This document shows positions 59,221 through 64,000 of a stretch of 64,000 nucleotides of DNA, in pieces. Numbering within the stretch: the stretch's first letter is position 1; the number at the start of each line of letters is the position of its first letter. Location of the stretch: contig NZ_JARSBP010000004.1 in NCBI RefSeq assembly GCF_029623955.1, forward strand, positions 124,001 through 188,000. Reading direction: 5' to 3'. This stretch comes from Mycobacterium sp. 236(2023) (lineage in GTDB: Bacteria; Actinomycetota; Actinomycetes; Mycobacteriales; Mycobacteriaceae). The translations under genes and the position numbers were made by a program. Under the pieces are notes generated by a model, which was given only the letters and a program-made list of their open reading frames with translations, was not told the DNA's origin and did not search any database.

Positions 59221-60180
59221 ATGGGAAGTTACGCAGGCGCTTTCGGACCGCACGCACCAGAGGCCACTTACGTCGATCACAGCTACCCCGAGCAGCTGTT
59301 CGACACCGGGGAAGTCCGGCTGAACTACGCCGTCGCCGGTGACGCGGCCAACCCGCCGCTGCTGCTGATCCCGGGACAGTCGGAATCGTGGTGGGGTTAC
59401 GAAGTCGCGATGCCGCTGCTGGCCGAGCGCTTCCACGTGCACGCGGTGGACCTGCGGGGGCAGGGGCGCTCCACCCGTACGCCGCATCGGTACACGCTCG
59501 ACAACGTCGGCGACGACCTCGTGCGATTTCTCGACGGCGTGATCGGGCGGCCCGCGTTCATCAGCGGACTGTCGTCGGGCGGGCTCGCCAGCGCGTGGCT
59601 GTCCGCCTTCGCCAGGCCGGGGCAGGTGATCGCCGCCTGCTGGGAGGATCCGCCGTTCTTCAGCTCGGAGACCTCGCCCGTCGTCGGGCCGCCGATCACC
59701 GAGAGCATCGGGCCGCTGTTCGGGATGTGGGCCCGCTACCTCGGCGACCAGTGGACGGTCGGTGACTGGGACGGCTTCGTTGCCGCGGTGCCCGACGAAC
59801 TCGCCGACTGGCAGGCGCACGTCGCGCTCGTAGTCGGCACCGCCGAACCGGCACAGAATCTGCGCGAATATGACCCCGAGTGGGGAAAGGCTTTCATCAC
59901 AGGCACTTTCGCCGCCAGCTGCCCCCACCACGTGATGCTGAGCAAGGTCAAGGTGCCTGTGCTGTTCACCCACCACTTCCGGATGACCGACGAGGCGTCA
60001 GGTGGCTTGATCGGCGCGTGCACCGACGTCCAAGCCGGCCGCGTGACACAACTGGTCAAGGGCGGCGGCGCGCAGCTGACCTACAAATCGTTCCCGATGA
60101 TGGGTCATTCGATGCACGGTCAGGACCCGAAGTTGTTCTCCGAGACCCTCATCGCCTGGTTCGGCGGATTCAAGGCGTGA
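59221..60180 (+). CDS. Alpha/beta hydrolase
   Basis: A 319-residue alpha/beta-hydrolase fold protein. Features: LLLIPGQSESWWGYE (oxyanion region), VDLRGQGRSTRTP, the nucleophile elbow ISGLSSGG with Ser118, and the catalytic His in MMGHSMHGQ. The acid is probably in the segment after VPVLFTHHFRMTDE. Sequence of the core is of the esterase/haloperoxidase-like group; substrate unknown. I choose the ATG at 59221; a GTG precedes it directly at 59218. It follows the Usp gene by 23 bp and may be read from the same transcript. Confidence 0.85.
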   Translation: MGSYAGAFGPHAPEATYVDHSYPEQLFDTGEVRLNYAVAGDAANPPLLLIPGQSESWWGYEVAMPLLAERFHVHAVDLRGQGRSTRTPHRYTLDNVGDDLVRFLDGVIGRPAFISGLSSGGLASAWLSAFARPGQVIAACWEDPPFFSSETSPVVGPPITESIGPLFGMWARYLGDQWTVGDWDGFVAAVPDELADWQAHVALVVGTAEPAQNLREYDPEWGKAFITGTFAASCPHHVMLSKVKVPVLFTHHFRMTDEASGGLIGACTDVQAGRVTQLVKGGGAQLTYKSFPMMGHSMHGQDPKLFSETLIAWFGGFKA

Positions 60181-60208
60181 CCAGCGCCTGACGTGTAAGC
60201 GTCCGGCC

Positions 60209-60767
60209 ATGGCCGTCAACCTCGACGAATGGGCTGGCGGGCTATCGGACGAACGAGCCTCGGTGCCGTCCGTCCGGATCGGCAGGCGCTGGTTCAGCAT
60301 GCTGTGGCTGATCCCGCTCGCCGTGCTCACGCTGGTCCTCGGAATCGCTGTGGCGCAGCACCTTCACCCAGCATTACTGCATCCGGGGCTGGTCTGGTAT
60401 CGCCAAATGGGGTGGCGTCCGGATGTCCGACATCGTGGAGCTCGTCAAGCCGCTCCCGTCGGCACGCTGGGCGGTGTTCTACTCCCTGGCCGACGGTCCG
60501 GAACCCGGTGCGGGGCCGTACTACGACTGCCACAAGATCAGCCATATGCGGGAACCCACGACGCTGCTCGCCTACGAGATGAACGGGGAACCGCTCACCG
60601 AGACCCACGGGGCTCCACTGCGGCTACGCAACGAAGTGGAGCTCGGCTTCAAACAGATCAAGTGGATCGCAGCCGTCGACTTCGTCGAGACCTTCACCGA
60701 TGTCGGCAAAGGATACGGCGGTTACAACGAGGACAACGAGTTCTTCGGGTACCGGATGCCGATCTGA
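60209..60767 (+). pseudogene. Molybdopterin-dependent oxidoreductase (sulfite oxidase fold), decayed remnant
   Basis: Two out-of-frame pieces of one gene. The 5' piece (60209 to about 60355) encodes MAVNLDEWAGGLSDE and a membrane anchor WLIPLAVLTLVLGIAVAQ, the usual start of mycobacterial membrane-anchored sulfite-oxidase-like enzymes. The 3' piece, in another frame from about 60360, encodes FTQHYCIRGWSGIAKWGG and then YYDCHKISHMREP, GAPLRLRNEVELGFKQIKW and GYRMPI, the conserved C-terminal third. The central part, including most of the molybdopterin pocket, is missing. A large internal deletion plus frame shift is the simplest reading. Confidence 0.78.
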
Positions 60768-61864
60768 GCGCTCGCCGCGGCAGCCAGGCACAGACCTGAG
60801 ATCGCGAAGCACACGACGGTGTACCAGAGGCTGCCCACGGGATCGCCTGCCGTGGTGACGCCGTCGGCGGCGTCGAGGTAGGCGGGCAGCGATGTCACCC
60901 ACAGCACCGCCATCACCCCGAGGTACACCGCGGCGTACACGAAGATCGGACGGTTGGGAAATCTTGGTAAATCGGACTTTTCACTGCGCATGCGGCGCCA
61001 CTGCGTGAAGACAGCCGGAATCGCGACCACCGCGATGACCACCAGCTCGAGGGCGTAGACCACGCCGCCGACCGTCGTACTGCCCGACACGCCCGCGGCC
61101 ACCGTGGCCGGGAGCGGCAGAATCGCGGTCCCGATGGACGCCAGTATGCCGATCACGATGGTGCGCACCACGATCTGTCCGCCGGTGAACGTCCGGCCCT
61201 CATCGACGTGCCGACCGACGAAGAACTGCACGCACAGCGCCAGCGACATCGGCCACAGCGCGGCGAACACCACCACGCTCGGCAGCGGCACCGAATCGAA
61301 GAACGGCTGGTTCATCGGGTGGTCCAGCGTCCACTCCCACCAGCGCAGCTGGGGGCCGAGGTGGTCGAAGATCTCGTAGAACGCGTGGTGGACGAACCCG
61401 ACGCACACCGCGCCCACGAGCGTTCCGTAGCGGCGGAAAAGACCGAGGCTGCGCACGATCTCGAACGCGACCGTGGCCATCATCGGGTAGATCGCCACGA
61501 TGTAGAGCGGCAACCGGCCCCACAGGAATTCGACGGTGAACACGTTGTGGGCGAACATCGTGTCGACGTACTCCGAGATGCCGAACGCGCCGGGGAAGTA
61601 CAGCGGCGGCTCGATGATGAGCAGGTAGGCGATGGCCCCGAACCACAGCACGATGTTGGTCGGGTCGTTGTCTCTGCGCAGTCGCACGATCGCGTACCAC
61701 AGCGCCAGCGCGGCGCCGACGATCACGGTGAGCTCCAGAACAGGCAGGGTCCAGTTCTCCAGGGCGAACGGGTTGCGGACCTCGACGAGGCCGCCCGCGG
61801 TCTCGCAGGAAAAGCCAAGGCGGGCTGCGAGATCGGCGAAGGTGGGCGTGCAGAGATCAGACAT
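60722..61864 (-). CDS. Polytopic membrane protein of unknown function
   Basis: A 380-residue protein with about nine membrane segments, among them LPVLELTVIVGAALALWYAI, IVLWFGAIAYLLIIEPPLYF, LPLYIVAIYPMMATVAFEIV, SVVVFAALWPMSLALCV and the last WYTVVCFAISGLCLAAAA. Conserved-looking polar residues occur between segments (EPPLYFPG, FVHHAFYEIFDHLG). It overlaps the upstream hydrolase gene by 8 nt, so the two are one operon. The 3' end overlaps the pseudogene on the other strand by 46 nt. Family not recognised. Confidence 0.75.
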   Translation of the reverse strand: MSDLCTPTFADLAARLGFSCETAGGLVEVRNPFALENWTLPVLELTVIVGAALALWYAIVRLRRDNDPTNIVLWFGAIAYLLIIEPPLYFPGAFGISEYVDTMFAHNVFTVEFLWGRLPLYIVAIYPMMATVAFEIVRSLGLFRRYGTLVGAVCVGFVHHAFYEIFDHLGPQLRWWEWTLDHPMNQPFFDSVPLPSVVVFAALWPMSLALCVQFFVGRHVDEGRTFTGGQIVVRTIVIGILASIGTAILPLPATVAAGVSGSTTVGGVVYALELVVIAVVAIPAVFTQWRRMRSEKSDLPRFPNRPIFVYAAVYLGVMAVLWVTSLPAYLDAADGVTTAGDPVGSLWYTVVCFAISGLCLAAAASAQIGIRYPKNSLSSL

Positions 61865-62795
61865 GGGCGTCCTCGTTCTGGGTGGAGCCGGTGTACCACT
61901 GGGTCACGTCGTAGCCGGCGTCGTAGCGATCGAACCACTCCTGCGCGAGCGCCGGGAGCTTTTCCTGCGCCGGATCGTGTCCGGGGATCTGGCTGCGCAC
62001 GACGCCGTTGAGTGCGACGAGCTGTTCGCGCAGGGGCAGATGGCTGAACGCGTTCGCGAACGGCCCGTCATCCGGCGCGTCGACAAACGGAAGACGTTGC
62101 AGCAGAGCCTTCTTACGACGATGAATACGGAACGTCGACATCGCGTCCACCTTGCGGTCGGTCACCGGGACGTACTTGTTGAAGTCTTCGGAGGCCATCT
62201 TGATGATGGCCATCACGTGCTTGAAGATCGACGGTGCCACTCGCATCCGGTACCACGGATCGTCGACGACGGCGTCGTAGATGATCAGCGCCGAGCTGCG
62301 ATGTTCGACCTCTTCGACGAAGTGCCACAGGAACAGTGACGCCACCCGGTCGTCACCGGGGGCGAACAGTGTGTCGTCGTGGTCGAGCATCAGCTTGAAC
62401 ACCGGCGTGAACGTCGCCTCGAGATCGGCGGTGTAGGCCAGGCGATATTTCAGTGGGGTGTTCGCCGTCATGTCGTCGAAGGCGTCGATGACCTTGTCGA
62501 GGGTGCTCTTCAGCTCCGGGTAGGCCTTGATCAGCCCCTTGGCGTGCTGTCGGTGCGCCATCGAGTGCTGGCCCTCCTGGCGCACGAACGCGTCGGCCTC
62601 CTCGGCGATCGCGGGGTCTTTGATGTGCGGCATCGCCTCGGGAATCATGCTGCCGATCATCTTCTCGAAGCCGATGGCCAGGAAGGACACGGCGTTCGCC
62701 ATCGACGAGAACGCCGGGTTGGCCTCGTTCCAGACGAACGGCACCGGGCTGCTGGCGAAGGCGAATCGGAGCTTGCGCACTATCAGGTCGGTCAT
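61857..62795 (-). CDS. Predicted metal-dependent hydrolase (PF10118 type)
   Basis: A 312-residue, mostly helical protein. Acid/His motifs spaced as in a di-metal four-helix site: a glutamate in EEADAFVRQEGQHSMAH, then LWHFVEEVEHRSSALIIYD. This matches the family labelled predicted metal-dependent hydrolase (PF10118), common in mycobacteria, whose real activity is not established; the ExxH pairs would also fit a ferritin-like oxidase. ATG at 62793-62795 with GAGAAG upstream; a GTG three codons earlier is possible. Divergent from the TetR gene. Confidence 0.82.
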   Translation of the reverse strand: MTDLIVRKLRFAFASSPVPFVWNEANPAFSSMANAVSFLAIGFEKMIGSMIPEAMPHIKDPAIAEEADAFVRQEGQHSMAHRQHAKGLIKAYPELKSTLDKVIDAFDDMTANTPLKYRLAYTADLEATFTPVFKLMLDHDDTLFAPGDDRVASLFLWHFVEEVEHRSSALIIYDAVVDDPWYRMRVAPSIFKHVMAIIKMASEDFNKYVPVTDRKVDAMSTFRIHRRKKALLQRLPFVDAPDDGPFANAFSHLPLREQLVALNGVVRSQIPGHDPAQEKLPALAQEWFDRYDAGYDVTQWYTGSTQNEDAHV

Positions 62796-62810
62796 CGGCC
62801 CCACTTCTCA

Positions 62811-62842
62811 AATCATACAAATAAATCGATTAATGTATGATT
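62811..62842. promoter_or_regulatory. TetR operator palindrome with overlapping divergent -10 elements
   Basis: AATCATACA (62811-62819) and TGTATGATT (62834-62842) are perfect 9-bp arms of a 32-bp AT-rich palindrome in the 96-bp divergent gap. Each arm read outward contains TATGAT, a near-consensus -10 hexamer. One repressor bound here would shut both promoters, as is usual for TetR regulators. Confidence 0.8.
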
Positions 62843-62891
62843 ACCGGATGGTCCGGTGAACGTCAACGGCCGTGCTACGGTTCGGGGCACG

Positions 62892-63524
62892 ATGGCACGT
62901 AAACGCCGTGGTTGGGGTGGTGATCCGCCGTCCACCGACGAGGAGGCCGCCCGGCGCATCGTCGCGGCCGCCGTCGATCTGATCGCCGAAACCGGCACAG
63001 CCATCACCATCGCCGATGTCGCCGAGTCGCTCGGCGTGATCAGGCAGACGGTGTACCGGTACTTCCCGACGGCCGATCAGTTGATGCGTGAGGCCGCGAT
63101 CGCCTCGGTCGACGGCTTCCTCGATCGGCTGGCGGCCCATGTCCGCGGGATCCACGACCCCTCCGATGCGATGACCGAAGGCGTCCTGTTCACCCTCGAT
63201 GCCGTCGCGACGACACCGCATCTGGGCATCGTGCTGTCCGCGCCGAGTTCGGCTGCGGGGCCGAGCGAGGTCGCGTCCGCGCTGGCGCAGGACTTCGGCA
63301 TGCGGATGATCACGCGCTTCGACGTGGACTGGGACGGTTACGGATACGACGACGCCGCACTGCGAGATCTGGTCGAGTTCACGTTGCGAATTATGTTGTC
63401 GTTCTTCGTCGCACCCAACGACCCGGCCCGTTCACCCGACGAGCTGCGTTACTTCGTGCGGCGCTGGCTCGGTAGCGCGATCACGGCGCAACCAAATCCA
63501 TCTCGGCGGGGCCCGCGCCGCTGA
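62892..63524 (+). CDS. TetR-family transcriptional repressor
   Basis: A 210-residue regulator. The N-terminal helix-turn-helix is TAITIADVAESLGVIRQTVYRYFPTADQLM (about residues 38-67), followed by an all-helical ligand/dimer domain. It is divergent from, and presumably represses, the hydrolase/membrane protein operon across the palindrome just upstream. ATG 62892 begins MARKRRGWGGDPP; an in-frame GTG at 62856 would add 12 residues. The 3' end overlaps the next minus-strand gene by 44 nt. Confidence 0.9.
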   Translation: MARKRRGWGGDPPSTDEEAARRIVAAAVDLIAETGTAITIADVAESLGVIRQTVYRYFPTADQLMREAAIASVDGFLDRLAAHVRGIHDPSDAMTEGVLFTLDAVATTPHLGIVLSAPSSAAGPSEVASALAQDFGMRMITRFDVDWDGYGYDDAALRDLVEFTLRIMLSFFVAPNDPARSPDELRYFVRRWLGSAITAQPNPSRRGPRR

Positions 63525-64000
63525 TAGCCTGTGACACAAGGCTCTTGGTGGTCAGCGGTCCGCCGAACTGCGCAAGCAAACCGCCCTCTGAGTTGCGTCC
63601 GAGGTCGACCGGATCGAAGCCGAACCGCGAGATCAACTGCGCGATCTCGTCGTTCGCGCTCGGATCGTTGCCGGAGACGAAGAGCACCCGCTTGCCGCCG
63701 TGACCGTCACCCGGTTCGCGGGCGAGCACCTTGGCCCAGGTATGGCCGAACGCTTTGACCACCCGCGCCCCGGTCGCCCACTCGCCCACCAGGTCCGACG
63801 ACGCACGCCCGCCGAGATCCGCGGGGGAGAAGTCCGAGTAGTCGATCGCGTTGGTGGCGTCGACGACGATCCTGCCCTGCCAATCGGGCACCCGGCCGAC
63901 CAGCTCGCGGACGGCCTCGAACGGGACGGCGAGGATTACCACGTCAGCGTCGAGGGCGTCGGCCACATCGACAGGGGTCACCTGCGGTCCGATCCTCTCG
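63481..64000 (-). CDS. F420-dependent NADP oxidoreductase-like protein, 5' part outside window
   Basis: The C-terminal 172 or so residues are visible and the frame is open to the window edge. It is a Rossmann-type reductase of the NPD/FNO family: VDVADALDADVVILAVPFEAVREL, then IVVDATNAIDYSDF, VVKAFGHTWAKVL, VLFVSGNDPSANDEIAQLI and RFGFDPVDLGRNSEGG, in the usual order. The nucleotide-binding N-terminal GxGxxG lies outside. The family includes F420H2:NADP oxidoreductases and NADP-only reductases, which cannot be told apart here. Confidence 0.82.
   Translation of the reverse strand, partial: ERIGPQVTPVDVADALDADVVILAVPFEAVRELVGRVPDWQGRIVVDATNAIDYSDFSPADLGGRASSDLVGEWATGARVVKAFGHTWAKVLAREPGDGHGGKRVLFVSGNDPSANDEIAQLISRFGFDPVDLGRNSEGGLLAQFGGPLTTKSLVSQAISGAGPAEMDLVAP

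Noticed and set aside
60423..60767. 114-residue intact protein
   Set aside because: The coding signal continues upstream of this ATG (FTQHYCIRGWSG), so it is the C-terminal fragment of a larger broken gene, not a small protein.
1..64000. tRNA, rRNA, CRISPR, insertion sequence, prophage or integrase signatures
   Set aside because: None seen on either strand by reading; no direct repeats with regular unique spacers, no transposase motifs, and gene order is largely the conserved mycobacterial one.

Overview
The window is a high-GC actinobacterial chromosome segment, almost certainly from a fast-growing environmental Mycobacterium (Mycolicibacterium type). About the first 40 kb follows gene by gene the segment known in M. 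tuberculosis as Rv2191 to Rv2143, in inverted orientation. No tRNA, rRNA, CRISPR array, insertion sequence or prophage was seen. Gene names taken from M. tuberculosis rest on remembered synteny and family motifs, not on a database search.

Region 1 (1-19.9 kb) is dominated by envelope genes. It holds a DEDDh exonuclease (cut by the window edge), the NlpC/P60 peptidoglycan hydrolase ripC, a secreted zinc-protease-like protein, and the lipoglycan mannosyltransferases pimB', mptC and mptA. It also holds fadD15, two SRPBCC proteins, an ArsA-like ATPase, a PlsC acyltransferase, a DEDD exoribonuclease, aroG, the kinase pknL divergent from its presumed DNA-binding substrate (Rv2175c type), the prenyl synthase idsA2, lppM, a GNAT acetyltransferase and a DUF3040 protein.

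Region 2 (20.0-40.6 kb) is the complete division and cell wall (dcw) cluster: mraZ, rsmH, an FtsL-like gene, pbpB, murE, murF, mraY, murD, ftsW, murG, murC, ftsQ, ftsZ, pgeF, yggS, sepF, yggT, wag31 and a small membrane protein. Most neighbours overlap by 4 nt stop/start. A clear rho-independent terminator precedes it, and three 10-nt-spaced GTGG boxes form a textbook MraZ operator. ftsZ and wag31 have their own upstream gaps.

Region 3 (40.6-45.1 kb) is accessory: a phosphoribosyltransferase, an SRPBCC/epimerase fusion, a class I glutamine amidotransferase, a cytochrome P450 and a small secreted protein.

Region 4 (45.1-53.4 kb) is the most unusual part. A 658-bp non-coding stretch with a perfect 11-bp inverted repeat precedes one gene for a 2,531-residue secreted multidomain protein. 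The protein carries a GH18 chitinase-type domain, a GH5 cellulase-type domain resembling Acidothermus endoglucanase E1, two CBM2-like modules, three beta-roll-like repeats and eight Calx-beta modules. The GH5 domain is inserted inside the last Calx-beta. Two Calx-beta repeats are near-identical at the DNA level, indicating a recent tandem duplication. I infer a chitin/cellulose-active surface or secreted enzyme.

Region 5 (53.4-59.2 kb) is a tripartite tricarboxylate uptake system (tctC-tctB-tctA plus a UspA protein) divergent from a CitA/CitB-type sensor kinase and response regulator. Region 6 (59.2-64 kb) has an alpha/beta hydrolase, a decayed molybdopterin oxidoreductase pseudogene, a two-gene operon (unknown membrane protein and PF10118-type predicted hydrolase) divergent from a TetR repressor across an AT-rich palindrome, and a partial F420-dependent NADP oxidoreductase-like gene.
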